A stretch of 64,000 bases of DNA from Leifsonia sp. NPDC080035. Its GTDB lineage: Bacteria; Actinomycetota; Actinomycetes; Actinomycetales; Microbacteriaceae. Below, piece after piece: positions 30,977 to 39,345 of this stretch; position 1 is the stretch's first letter; each line of letters opens with the position of its first letter. Both the position numbers and the translations under genes were made by a program. The stretch is from positions 2,294,001 to 2,358,000 of the forward strand of contig NZ_CP157390.1 in assembly GCF_040050925.1 (NCBI RefSeq). Direction: 5' to 3'. The notes below the pieces were generated by a model. It saw only the letters and a list, made by a program, of their open reading frames with translations. It was not told the origin of the DNA and ran no database searches.

Positions 30977-33235
30977 ATGAAGTTCACCGATGGTTTCTGG
31001 CAGACCCGTCCCGGCGTGACGCCGGTGTACGCCCAGGAGGCGTACGACGTCTGCGCCTCGAACGACACGATCGCGGTCACCGCGCCGGGCAAGGTCATCG
31101 AGCGCCGGGGCGACACCCTGAACCGGCCGACGTTGACCGTCACGCTCAGCTCACCGCTGCCGAACGTGATCGGCGTGCGCGTCGAGCACTGGCAGGGCGT
31201 CCGCGAGGAGCGCGGGTTCGCGCTCGCCGCGGAGGAGGGCCACGTCGAGGTCTCCTCCGGGGAGGGATCCGCGAGCCTGCGCGCCGGCGACCTGGTCGCG
31301 ACCGTGCGTCGCGGCGCGCCCTGGTCGCTCACCTTCTCGGCGACCGGCGAGGACGGCGCGGAGCGGGTCCTCACCTCCAGCGGCCACAAGTCGCTCGGCT
31401 ACATGACCGTCGCCGGCGAGGGCGCGTTCGTGCACGAGCAGCTGTCGCTCGGCGTCGGCGAGCTCGTCTACGGGCTGGGCGAGCGCTTCGGACCGCTGGT
31501 CAAGAACGGCCAGGTCGTCGACATCTGGAACGCCGACGGCGGCACCTCGAGCGAGCAGGCGTACAAGAACATCCCGTTCTATCTGACGAACCGCGGCTAC
31601 GGCGTGTTCGTCGACCACCCCGGTCACGTCTCCTACGAGGTCGGATCCGAGTCGGTCGAGCGCGTCCAGTTCTCGGTGCCGGGGGAGAGCCTGCAGTACT
31701 ACATCGTGTACGGTCCGACGCCGAAGCAGATCCTGGAGCGCTACACCGCACTCACCGGGCGTCCGGCGTCGGTCCCCGCTTGGTCGTACGGCCTCTGGCT
31801 GTCGACCAGCTTCACCACCTCCTACGACGAGGCCACCGTCACCTCGTTCATCGACGGGATGGCCGAGCGCGACCTGCCGCTGTCCGTCTTCCACTTCGAC
31901 TGCTTCTGGATGCGCGAGTTCAACTGGTGCGATTTCGAGTGGGACCCGCGCACCTTCCCCGACCCCGACGGGATGCTGCGCCGTCTCCACGAGAAGGACC
32001 TGCGCGTCTGCGTCTGGATCAACCCGTACATCGGCCAGCGCTCGCCGCTGTTCGCCGAGGCAGCGGCCGCCGGCTACCTCGTGAAGCGGCCGAACGGCGA
32101 CGTCTGGCAGTGGGACCTCTGGCAGGCCGGGATGGGCCTCGTCGATTTCACGAACCCGGACGCGACCCGCTGGTACCAGGACAAGCTGCGGGCCCTGGTG
32201 GCGCAGGGCGTCGACTGCTTCAAGACCGACTTCGGGGAGCGCATCCCGCTGGAGGTCGACTACTTCGACGGGTCCTCGCCGGAGCGGATGCACAACCTCT
32301 ACACACAGCTCTACAACGAGGCCGTGTTCGAGGTGCTCCGCGAGGAGCGCGGCGACGGCGACGCCGTGCTGTTCGCGCGGTCGGCGACCGCGGGCGGCCA
32401 GACGATGCCGGTGCACTGGGGCGGCGACAACACCTCCTCCTACGAGTCGATGGCGGAGACGCTGCGCGGCGGCCTCTCGCTCGCGTTCAGCGGTTTCGGC
32501 TTCTGGAGCCACGACATCGGCGGGTTCGAGGGGATGCCGGACCCCGGCGTCTTCAAGCGCTGGACCGCGTTCGGCCTGCTCTCCAGCCACTCGCGGCTGC
32601 ACGGCAGCGACTCCGTGCGGGTGCCGTGGGCGTTCGACGAGGAGGCGGTGGAGGTGACGCGGATCTTCACGAAGCTGAAGCTGCGGCTGATGCCCTACCT
32701 GTTCGCCGCGGGCCGCGAGGCGCACCTGATGGGGACGCCGGTGATGCGGCCGATGCAGCTGGAATTCCCCGGCGACCCGGCGGTCGACCACCTGGACCGG
32801 CAGTACCTGCTCGGGCCGGACATCCTGGTCGCCCCGGTGTTCTCGCCGGCGGAGGTGGAGTTCTACCTCCCGGAGGGCACCTGGACGGAGTTCTTCTCCG
32901 GTCGTGCCGTCGCCGGCGGCCGCTGGCTCCGCGAGACGCACGGCTTCGACAGCCTGCCGCTCTACGTACGGGAGGGGGCGGTGCTGCCGCTCGGGGCGCG
33001 CGAGGACCGGCCGGACCACGACTATCGCGACGGCCTCACCCTCGCGGTGTACCCGGGTCCAGACGGGACGCGGGACGTCACGGTCGTGACCCCGGACGGC
33101 GAGGTCGCGGAGTACGCGGTGACCCGCTCGGGCGACCGCCTGACGGCGACCGGCCCGGCCGGGTTCGCGTTCACGCTGCACGATGTGACCACCGGTCGCA
33201 CGGCCGCTGCCGACGGGGGACGCGCCGAGCTGTAA
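30977..33235 (+). CDS. yicI: Alpha-xylosidase (GH31, YicI type)
   Basis: 752 residues, close to E. coli YicI in length and motif spacing. The nucleophile D418 is in CFKTDFGERIP and the acid/base D484 in HWGGDNTSSYESM; the FHFDCFWMREFNWCDFEWD stretch is typical of the alpha-xylosidase branch. It removes alpha-linked xylose from xyloglucan fragments such as isoprimeverose in the cytoplasm (no signal peptide), giving xylose for XylA/XylB. It ends the ABC operon. An 11-bp palindrome overlaps its TAA stop. Confidence 0.95.
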   Translation: MKFTDGFWQTRPGVTPVYAQEAYDVCASNDTIAVTAPGKVIERRGDTLNRPTLTVTLSSPLPNVIGVRVEHWQGVREERGFALAAEEGHVEVSSGEGSASLRAGDLVATVRRGAPWSLTFSATGEDGAERVLTSSGHKSLGYMTVAGEGAFVHEQLSLGVGELVYGLGERFGPLVKNGQVVDIWNADGGTSSEQAYKNIPFYLTNRGYGVFVDHPGHVSYEVGSESVERVQFSVPGESLQYYIVYGPTPKQILERYTALTGRPASVPAWSYGLWLSTSFTTSYDEATVTSFIDGMAERDLPLSVFHFDCFWMREFNWCDFEWDPRTFPDPDGMLRRLHEKDLRVCVWINPYIGQRSPLFAEAAAAGYLVKRPNGDVWQWDLWQAGMGLVDFTNPDATRWYQDKLRALVAQGVDCFKTDFGERIPLEVDYFDGSSPERMHNLYTQLYNEAVFEVLREERGDGDAVLFARSATAGGQTMPVHWGGDNTSSYESMAETLRGGLSLAFSGFGFWSHDIGGFEGMPDPGVFKRWTAFGLLSSHSRLHGSDSVRVPWAFDEEAVEVTRIFTKLKLRLMPYLFAAGREAHLMGTPVMRPMQLEFPGDPAVDHLDRQYLLGPDILVAPVFSPAEVEFYLPEGTWTEFFSGRAVAGGRWLRETHGFDSLPLYVREGAVLPLGAREDRPDHDYRDGLTLAVYPGPDGTRDVTVVTPDGEVAEYAVTRSGDRLTATGPAGFAFTLHDVTTGRTAAADGGRAEL

Positions 33236-33240
33236 TACAG
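33230..33240. promoter_or_regulatory. 11-bp perfect palindrome before the second ROK gene
   Basis: CTGTA-A-TACAG overlaps the alpha-xylosidase stop and ends 11 bases before the ROK start at 33252. It could be an autoregulatory operator; a TACAGT -10 (33236-33241) lies inside it. Short palindromes can arise by chance. Confidence 0.35.
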
Positions 33241-33251
33241 TACTCGGGACC

Positions 33252-34433
33252 ATGAACGGCAGGACGACGGCGGGGACGAACCTCGACACGGTGCGCAGGC
33301 ACAACCTCGGGACGGTGCTCGGCATCGTCCACCGCGGTGGTCCCGTCGCGCGGTCGGCGCTCACCCAGGCCACCGGCCTGAACCGGTCGACCATCGGCGC
33401 GCTGGTGGCGGAGCTGGTCGAGCTCGGCCTGGTGGTCGAGCGCGAGCCGGAGTCGAGCAACCGCGTCGGCCGGCCGTCCCCGGTGATCGCGCCGGACGGG
33501 CGGGTGGTCGCGCTCGCCGTGAACCCCGAGGTGGATGCGGTGACCGTCGGCGTGGTCGGGCTCGACGCCGTCGTGCACCGGCGCGTGCGCTACCCGACCG
33601 GGCACGTCCCGACCGCGCAGGAGGCGGCGGCGATCGCCTCCGCGGTGATCGACGGGCTGCGGCCGGACCTCGGCCGCGCATCCCGGGTCGTCGGCGTCGG
33701 TGTCGCGGTGCCGGGCCTCGTGCGCGAGGAGGACGGCGTCGTGCGGCTCGCACCGCACCTCGAGTGGGCGGAGGAGCCGTTCGCGGCCGAGCTGGCGGAG
33801 GCGACGGGATACCCGGTGCTGGCCGCGAACGACGCGAGCCTCGGCGCGAACGCGGAGCGGCTGTTCGGCGCCGGACGGGGAGCCTCCGACCTCGTGTACG
33901 TGAACGGCGGCGCCTCCGGTATCGGTGCGGGCGTCATCGTCGGCGGCTCGCCGCTGACCGGCATCAGCGGGTACGCCGGCGAGCTCGGCCACACGCTCGT
34001 CAACTCGTCGGGCGTGCGCTGCCACTGCGGCGCGATCGGCTGCCTGGAGACCGAGGTGAGCCAGCGCGCGCTGCTCCGGGCGCTCGGGCTCGCCTCCGCG
34101 GACCCGGACGAGCTCTCCCGCGTGCTCGCCGCCGCCGTTGGCTCGGGGGACGCGGCCGTCACCGCGGAGGTCGACCGCCAGGTCGGCTACCTCGCGACCG
34201 CGCTGCGGAACGCGACCAACGTGTTCGATCCCGAGCGGATCGTCCTCGGCGGCTTCCTCGGCGCGCTCCACGAGCTCGCGCCGGAGCGCCTCCCGGACCT
34301 CGTCGCCGCGCAGGCCCTCGCCGCCTCCGCCGAGAGCCTCACGATCACCCGCTCGGCCCTCGGCAGCGACATCCTCATGATCGGGGCCGCCGAGCTCGCC
34401 TTCGCCCCGCTTCTCGCCGCCCCCGCCGCCTGA
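33252..34433 (+). CDS. ROK-family transcriptional repressor (likely xyloside regulator)
   Basis: 393 residues. Winged helix at the N-terminus (LGTVLGIVHRGGPVARSALTQATGLNRSTIGALVAEL), then a ROK domain with VGVAVPGLVREEDG, GGASGIGAGVIVGGSPLTGISGYAGELGH and the zinc motif CHCGAIGCLETE. It lies 16 bases after the alpha-xylosidase stop and is probably the local repressor of the importer operon, acting at the inverted repeat near 27667-27689. It resembles the ROK protein at 25154 along its length. Sugar effector unknown, likely xylose or a xyloside. Confidence 0.88.
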   Translation: MNGRTTAGTNLDTVRRHNLGTVLGIVHRGGPVARSALTQATGLNRSTIGALVAELVELGLVVEREPESSNRVGRPSPVIAPDGRVVALAVNPEVDAVTVGVVGLDAVVHRRVRYPTGHVPTAQEAAAIASAVIDGLRPDLGRASRVVGVGVAVPGLVREEDGVVRLAPHLEWAEEPFAAELAEATGYPVLAANDASLGANAERLFGAGRGASDLVYVNGGASGIGAGVIVGGSPLTGISGYAGELGHTLVNSSGVRCHCGAIGCLETEVSQRALLRALGLASADPDELSRVLAAAVGSGDAAVTAEVDRQVGYLATALRNATNVFDPERIVLGGFLGALHELAPERLPDLVAAQALAASAESLTITRSALGSDILMIGAAELAFAPLLAAPAA

Positions 34434-34450
34434 CGCTCGGGGACGAGGCC

Positions 34451-34511
34451 CGCGAGCACAGGAATTGTGTCGCGGTTGGGGGCGAATCGGAGCATTTTTC
34501 CTGTGCTCGCG
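34451..34511. repeat. Intergenic palindromic repeat, family A copy 2
   Basis: CGAGCACAGGAA pairs with TTCCTGTGCTCG, and the centre keeps GTGTCGCG and CGAATCG as in the copy at 506-562. It follows the ROK stop and ends before the exporter promoter. Confidence 0.7.
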
Positions 34512-34524
34512 GGCATGTGCACGT

Positions 34525-34553
34525 TCACATTAGAGGCGCTGAGGGGATAGGAT
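34525..34553 (+). promoter_or_regulatory. Promoter of the Bcr/CflA exporter
   Basis: A -35 TTCACA (34525-34530) and -10 TAGGAT (34548-34553) are 17 bp apart. Transcription would start near 34560, giving a leader of about 120 bases before the GTG at 34681. Confidence 0.6.
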
Positions 34554-34562
34554 TGTGGGCGT

Positions 34563-34589
34563 CCCGCGGGTCGAATCGATTCGAGCGGG
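34563..34589 (+). promoter_or_regulatory. First hairpin of the exporter leader
   Basis: CCCGC (34563-34567) pairs with GCGGG (34585-34589), enclosing the perfect palindrome TCGAATCGATTCGA (34571-34584). It immediately precedes the terminator hairpin. It may be the sensing or pausing part of an attenuator. Confidence 0.45.
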
Positions 34590-34595
34590 GCTGAC

Positions 34596-34625
34596 AGCAC
34601 CGCGCGCCGACGCGGTGCTTCTTTT
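34596..34625 (+). terminator. Intrinsic terminator inside the exporter leader (attenuator)
   Basis: AGCACCGCG (34596-34604), a six-base loop and CGCGGTGCT (34611-34619) form a perfect 9-bp stem followed by TCTTTT. It lies between the promoter and the exporter's GTG, so transcription must read through it to express the gene. This is the arrangement of attenuated antibiotic-resistance genes. Confidence 0.72.
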
Positions 34626-34680
34626 CGGCCGCGTCCCCACCGCTCCACCGACCACCCCCGACTCAGCAAGGACCCCTTTC

Positions 34681-35910
34681 GTGACCACCGTCGTGCATCC
34701 AGGCGACTCGCTCTCCGGACGTCAGCGCCTGGCGTACATCCTCATCCTCGGCGCCCTCACCGCTCTCGGGCCGTTCACGATCGACACGTACCTGCCCGCC
34801 CTGCCGACGCTGCAGGAGGACTTCCAGGTCTCGACCGCGGCCATCCAGCTGACGCTGACGGCCACCACGATCGGCTTCGGCGTCGGCCAGCTCCTGGTGG
34901 GCCCGTGGTCGGACAAGATCGGCCGCCGCCTGCCGCTCATCGCCGCCACCGCCGTCCACATCGTCGCCTGCCTCGCCGCGGCGGTCGCCCCGAACGTCGA
35001 GCTGCTGGGCGCCGCGCGTGCGCTGCAGGGCATCGGCGCCGCCGCGGGTGGTGTCGTCGCGATGGCGATGGTCCGCGACCTGTTCGGCGGCCGCCCGCTG
35101 GTGCGGATGCTGAGCCGGCTCGCGCTCGTCAACGGGCTCGCCCCGGTGCTGGCTCCGGTCGTCGGCTCGTGGCTGCTGCTCGTCATGCCGTGGCGCGGGA
35201 TCTTCGTGGTGCTCGCCTGCTACGGCCTGTTCGTCATCGTCTGCGTCTCGCTCTGGATCGTCGAGACCCTCCCGAAGGCGCGTCGCCACGACGCCGGGCA
35301 CTCGACCGTCGGCCAGCGCTACAAGTCAGTGCTGAGCGACCGGGTCTTCGTCGGGATCGCGATCGTCGGCGCCGCGAACTTCACCGGACTGTTCTCCTAC
35401 CTCTCGTCGAGCTCGTTCATCTTCCAGGAGATCTACCGGTTCAACGCGCAGGAGTACGGCCTGCTGTTCGCCGTCAACTCGATCGGCATCATCATCGGCG
35501 TGCAGTCCGCGTCGCGACTGACCAAGTACTTCGGCCCGCAGTGGATCCTCGCGGTCTCCACCGTCGTCATGTTCCTGTCGTCGGTCGCGATCGTCGTCCT
35601 CGACCAGGCCCACGTCGGGCTGTGGGGGACCGCGATCCCGCTCTGGTTCTTCATCGCCGCGTGCGGCTTCGGCTTCCCGTGCGTGCAGGTGCTCGCGCTG
35701 AACGGCCACGGCCACGAGGCGGGCACCGCGGCCAGCCTGCTCGGCGCCCTGAACTTCGGCATCGCCGGCATCGTCTCGCCGATCGTGGGCATCCTCGGCG
35801 TCGGCAGTGCGGCCCCGATGGGAGCCGTCATGGCGATCTGCGCACTGGTGTCGATCGCGTCGCTGTGGCTCGTGGTGCGCCCGCGCACGGTGCCAGAGCT
35901 GGCGCACTGA
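34681..35910 (+). CDS. Bcr/CflA-family MFS drug exporter
   Basis: 409 residues from the GTG at 34681, with AAGGA ten bases upstream. The start of the fold is typical of Bcr/CflA: LGALTALGPFTIDTYLPALPTLQEDF, then QLLVGPWSDKIGRRLPLI (motif A), and GAAAGGVVAMAMVRDLF. Such proteins export chloramphenicol, bicyclomycin or other compounds by proton antiport in the cytoplasmic membrane. An open frame extends upstream to 34555 in phase, but it would include the terminator hairpin, so I keep 34681. The structured leader suggests induction by translation stress or a ligand. Confidence 0.88.
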   Translation: MTTVVHPGDSLSGRQRLAYILILGALTALGPFTIDTYLPALPTLQEDFQVSTAAIQLTLTATTIGFGVGQLLVGPWSDKIGRRLPLIAATAVHIVACLAAAVAPNVELLGAARALQGIGAAAGGVVAMAMVRDLFGGRPLVRMLSRLALVNGLAPVLAPVVGSWLLLVMPWRGIFVVLACYGLFVIVCVSLWIVETLPKARRHDAGHSTVGQRYKSVLSDRVFVGIAIVGAANFTGLFSYLSSSSFIFQEIYRFNAQEYGLLFAVNSIGIIIGVQSASRLTKYFGPQWILAVSTVVMFLSSVAIVVLDQAHVGLWGTAIPLWFFIAACGFGFPCVQVLALNGHGHEAGTAASLLGALNFGIAGIVSPIVGILGVGSAAPMGAVMAICALVSIASLWLVVRPRTVPELAH

Positions 35911-35930
35911 CGCCCGAGGCCGCCCGCAGG

Positions 35931-35936
35931 TACGGT
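35931..35936 (+). promoter_or_regulatory. -10 element of the PAP2 gene (possibly leaderless)
   Basis: TACGGT lies six bases before the ATG at 35943, with CTGACG (35907-35912) as possible -35 at 18 bp. The six G residues between could also act as a ribosome site. Confidence 0.4.
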
Positions 35937-35942
35937 GGGGGG

Positions 35943-36635
35943 ATGGCGAGCCCGCAGGACATCCGTACCGCGCGGGAGATCAGCAGGCGCTGGCCGCTGA
36001 TCTCCGCATCCGTCGCCGTTGGGCTCGTCCTCGTGCTGGGAGCGATCATCGCGTTCCGGCCGCACGAGCCGTTCGCGCTGGACCTGGAGTGGATGGAGGA
36101 GATCCTCGAGCACCGCTCGCCGGTCTGGACCGTCCCCGCGCTGTTCTTCAACTACGTCGGCGGCGGGATCCTCGGCTCGGTGATCATCCCGCTCGTGATC
36201 TTCCTGCTGCTCCTGGCGTTCCGACGGCCGTGGGGCGCCACGTTCTTCGCCGTCGCCAGCCTGCTCTCGGTGCTGGCGGTGCAGGTGATCAAGCACACGG
36301 TCGGCCGGGCGCGCCCGACCGAGATCCTGGTCAACGTCGACACCGGTTCATTCCCGTCGGGGCATACGGCGAACGCGGCCACGATGGTGGTCGTGCTCGC
36401 GATCCTCTTCCCGCGGGTCTGGGTGTGGTGCGCCGGCATCGCATGGGCGGTCCTGATGGCCGTCAGCCGCACCTACCTCGGCGCGCACTGGCTGAGCGAC
36501 ACCATCGGCGGCCTGCTCCTCGGCGCGGGCGTCGCGGTGATCGTCTGGGCCCCCCTCGCGCACCGCCTCGCCCGCGAGAGCGCCCTCCCGCATCCCTTCC
36601 TCCGCCCCCGCCCCGCGCAACCGCCGAGTACGTAG
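35943..36635 (+). CDS. PAP2-superfamily phosphatase, membrane-bound
   Basis: 230 residues with five or six membrane segments. The three phosphatase motifs are complete: KHTVGRARP (KxxxxxxRP), PSGHT (FPSGHTANAAT) and SRTYLGAHWLSD (SRxxxxxHxxxD). It probably removes phosphate from a lipid phosphate such as undecaprenyl pyrophosphate or phosphatidate at the outer face of the membrane; the substrate cannot be read. It lies 32 bases after the exporter. Its TAG stop lies inside a family B repeat, so the C-terminal PRPAQPPST is partly repeat-encoded. Confidence 0.87.
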   Translation: MASPQDIRTAREISRRWPLISASVAVGLVLVLGAIIAFRPHEPFALDLEWMEEILEHRSPVWTVPALFFNYVGGGILGSVIIPLVIFLLLLAFRRPWGATFFAVASLLSVLAVQVIKHTVGRARPTEILVNVDTGSFPSGHTANAATMVVVLAILFPRVWVWCAGIAWAVLMAVSRTYLGAHWLSDTIGGLLLGAGVAVIVWAPLAHRLARESALPHPFLRPRPAQPPST

Positions 36636-36690
36636 AAAATCGACGAGAAACCGCCGAGTACGGAGAGGATCTGCGTACTCGGCGGCTTCG
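36621..36690. repeat. Intergenic palindromic repeat, family B copy 3 (contains PAP2 stop)
   Basis: Two CCGCCGAGTACG units (36621 and 36651) are followed by CTGCGTACTCGGCGG (36671-36685). The second unit and the last arm form a hairpin with CCGCCGAGTACG / GTACTCGGCGG stems. The PAP2 stop TAG lies at 36633-36635 in the first unit. Confidence 0.75.
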
Positions 36691-36709
36691 GGATCGTGCG
36701 TGTGAGGGG

Positions 36710-37915
36710 CTAGAGGGACGTGGGGGCGGGGCCGAAGTCCGGGATGGGGAGGCGCACGCCGCCCTGCAGGGCGCTCTCGTGCGCGACGATCCCGGGCAGC
36801 GTGTAGCGCGCCGCCTGCCAGGCGTTCACCGGCGGCAGGCTGCGCTCGTTCACCGCGCGCACGAAGTCGTCCGCGAGGAAGTGGTGGCTGCCCTCGTGCC
36901 CGTTCGTCACGTGGTCGAATTCGCGCGGAAGCCGGCTCCGGTCGTGGATGGGCGCGCTGCCCGAGGTGAACGCGTCCCGCAGGGCGGGGGAGACGTGCGC
37001 GAGGGACGGGTCGTCCGGCGACAGCGTCGGCTTCGGCTGCAGCAGGTCGGTGATGTCGGTGACGCCGTCCTTGTCCGTGCGGTGCGACACCGTCGCCAGC
37101 TGCTCGAAGCTGCCCTCGGTGCCGAAGAACCGGAACCGCGACTCGCGGATGTGCGACGGGTAGCCGACCCGGCGGAACTCGTTCGTGCGGAACGACCCGC
37201 CCCCATCGACCTCGAACAGTGCCGTCGCATTCGAGAAGTCGTTGCCGAACATGCTCACCTCGCGGTCGAAGACGCCGTCGCCGCGGTCGTCGGCGACACC
37301 GATCGCGGAGACGCTCACCGCGTGGGTGCCCCAGGCGCCGAGGATGCCGCCGATGGAATGCGTCGGGTAGAGCAGCGGAGGGTAGCTTGCCGTCGACTTC
37401 CATTCGTCGCCTCCCGAGTAGCGGTAGGCGTCGTAGAAGCCGAGGTCCATGTCGTGGACGTAGTCGCCCTCCGCGTAGAAGACGCGGCCGAAAGCGCCGT
37501 CGGCGATCTGCGAGCGGGCGTACACGGTCGCCGGGTTGTAGTGGCTGGTCTCGCCCATCATGTAGGTGAGCCCGGTGCGGCGCACGGCGTCGATGATCGC
37601 CGCGATCTCGTCGGCGCTGATCGCCATCGGGACCGCGGAGTAGACGTGCTTGCCCGCCTCGAGCGCACGGACCACGAGCGGTCCGTGCGTCCAGCGCTGC
37701 GTGAAGATGGCCACGGCGTCCACCCGCGGGTCGTCGAGCGCCGCCTCGAAGGAGGGGATGGTTCCGTCGAGGTGGTACTCGGTGTTCAGCCGCTCGGCGC
37801 GCTCGGGGAGGAGGTCGGTGGCGTACACCGCGCTCACGCCGGGATGCAGAGCGAACAGCTTCGCGAACTGCCCGGCGAACTGGCCGGCGCCGATCATGGC
37901 GATGGAGAAGGTCAT
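36710..37915 (-). CDS. Gfo/Idh/MocA-like protein lacking the EKP lysine
   Basis: 401 residues. The Rossmann start is clear (SIAMIGAGQFAGQFAKLF), but at the conserved EKP position it reads GKHVYSAVPMAIS, so the catalytic-site lysine is replaced (Val95 of A94-V95-P96). The rest is complete, including YPPLLYPTHSIGGILGAWGTHAVSVS. It is the last gene of the ABC operon at 41242-37973. The altered site suggests a reaction other than plain sugar oxidation, for example NAD-dependent glycoside cleavage or isomerisation. Function not assigned. Confidence 0.75.
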   Translation of the reverse strand: MTFSIAMIGAGQFAGQFAKLFALHPGVSAVYATDLLPERAERLNTEYHLDGTIPSFEAALDDPRVDAVAIFTQRWTHGPLVVRALEAGKHVYSAVPMAISADEIAAIIDAVRRTGLTYMMGETSHYNPATVYARSQIADGAFGRVFYAEGDYVHDMDLGFYDAYRYSGGDEWKSTASYPPLLYPTHSIGGILGAWGTHAVSVSAIGVADDRGDGVFDREVSMFGNDFSNATALFEVDGGGSFRTNEFRRVGYPSHIRESRFRFFGTEGSFEQLATVSHRTDKDGVTDITDLLQPKPTLSPDDPSLAHVSPALRDAFTSGSAPIHDRSRLPREFDHVTNGHEGSHHFLADDFVRAVNERSLPPVNAWQAARYTLPGIVAHESALQGGVRLPIPDFGPAPTSL

Positions 37916-37972
37916 GTCACTCTCTTTCGGGGATTTCAGGGGTGGTTCGAGGGGCGGCGGACGCGTGGCCGG

Positions 37973-39337
37973 TCAGCCGCCCTGCTGGAAGAGCAGGTCG
38001 ATCTGCCGGTTGGTGGTGGTGAGCGTCGAGACCGGCGCGTCGTTGGCGTACACGTTCTGCATCGCGGGCGCCATCAGCGCCGTGATGTCGGCCGCATAGT
38101 TGGTGATCGGGAACGAGAACGTCGTCTTGTCGGACACCTGCTTCGTGAACGACGACACGTCGAGACCGCGCGCGTTGTACGCGGCGATCGCCTTATCGGT
38201 ACCCGACTTCACCGCCGGGAACACGATGCCCTGCTCACCCACGATGTCCTGGCAGGCGGGAGAGGCGAGGTAGGCGACCCACTTGGCCGCGCCCTCCTTG
38301 TTCGCGGCGTTCTTCGTGATGGAGTCGGCCAGTCCGTTGAGCATGGAGGCGCGCTTGCCGGTCGGGCCGACCGGCGTCAGCGCCATCCCGACGTCGACAC
38401 CCTTGAGCTGGGCGTACGTGCTGATCATCCACGAGCCGTTCATCGACAGCGCCGCCTTGCCGCTGCCGAGCTGCACCTCCGGCCCGTTGGACGCGGAGTA
38501 GGCGGTGAACGGCGCGAGGTAGCCCTTCTTCGCCAGCCCGAAGTACCAGGAGATCGTGTCCTGGAACCGCTTGTCGTCGTAGTTGTAGTGGGTGCCCCAG
38601 GTCTTCTTGTCCGTGTACGTCCATCCCGTCGAGCCGGTGAAGGCGCTCCACTGGGTCTGGCCGTCCGATCCGCCGGCGTCGTTGCTGGCGAGACCGTAGG
38701 TGGCGACGTGGTTCTTGTCGAAGCCGGGCTCGTCGCCGCGGACGCCGTTGGCGTCCACCGTGAGGTGGGCGAGCATCTTCTCGAAGCTGCCGCCGTCCGT
38801 GGGGTTCCAGCTGAGCGCGCTCAGCTCGGCGTCGGAGACACCGGCGGCCTTCGTGACCTTCTTGTTGTAGAAGAGCGAGATCGTGTCCCAGTCCTTCGGG
38901 GTGCCGTAGCGGTGCCCGTCCGGTCCCCGCCAGCTGTCGGCGAGGCCGGGCTGGTAGATGCTGTCGTCGATGCCCTTCGTCGCGTCCAGCTCGTCGAGCG
39001 GTTGGAGCACACCCAGGTCGACGAACTGCGCGAACTTCGAGATGTGGTCGGTGAACACGTCCGGCTGGGTGCCGGCGATGAATCCGGCGGTGAGCTTGGT
39101 CCAGTAGTCGTTCCAGCCGAGCTGGGTGATCTTCACCGTCAGGCCGGGATTGGCCTTCTCGAAGCCCGCCGCGCACTTCTGGTACGCGGGAAGCTGGTTG
39201 GAGTCCCACAGCCAGTAGCTGACGGTGTTCGCCGGCTCGCTCGCCCCGCCGGCGGCGCAGCCGGAGAGCACGAGGGCGGCGGAAGCGGCGATCGCGGCCG
39301 CGGTGGAGCGGAGCCGGGTACGGCGGGATGCGCGCAT
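37973..39337 (-). CDS. Sugar ABC transporter substrate-binding lipoprotein (galactoside block)
   Basis: 454 residues from the ATG at 39337 (MRASRRTRLRSTA), preceded by TGAGGA; an ATG at 39349 overlapping the permease stop is the alternative. Lipoprotein signal with lipobox VLSGC. The body is a family 1 solute-binding protein: VSYWLWDSNQLPAYQKCAAGF, LTVKITQLGWNDYWTKL, DVFTDHISKFAQFVDLG. It binds a saccharide outside the cell for the two permeases encoded just upstream. The nearby alpha-galactosidase, sharing an operator motif, suggests alpha-galactosides. Confidence 0.9.
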   Translation of the reverse strand: MRASRRTRLRSTAAAIAASAALVLSGCAAGGASEPANTVSYWLWDSNQLPAYQKCAAGFEKANPGLTVKITQLGWNDYWTKLTAGFIAGTQPDVFTDHISKFAQFVDLGVLQPLDELDATKGIDDSIYQPGLADSWRGPDGHRYGTPKDWDTISLFYNKKVTKAAGVSDAELSALSWNPTDGGSFEKMLAHLTVDANGVRGDEPGFDKNHVATYGLASNDAGGSDGQTQWSAFTGSTGWTYTDKKTWGTHYNYDDKRFQDTISWYFGLAKKGYLAPFTAYSASNGPEVQLGSGKAALSMNGSWMISTYAQLKGVDVGMALTPVGPTGKRASMLNGLADSITKNAANKEGAAKWVAYLASPACQDIVGEQGIVFPAVKSGTDKAIAAYNARGLDVSSFTKQVSDKTTFSFPITNYAADITALMAPAMQNVYANDAPVSTLTTTNRQIDLLFQQGG

Positions 39338-39345
39338 GGGGGTCC

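Noticed and set aside
34515..34550. Short leader ORF (11 codons) before the Bcr/CflA exporter
   Set aside because: It lies at and upstream of the predicted -10, so it would not be on the transcript. The other candidate frame from 34555 is in phase with the exporter without a stop, so it is not a leader peptide either.
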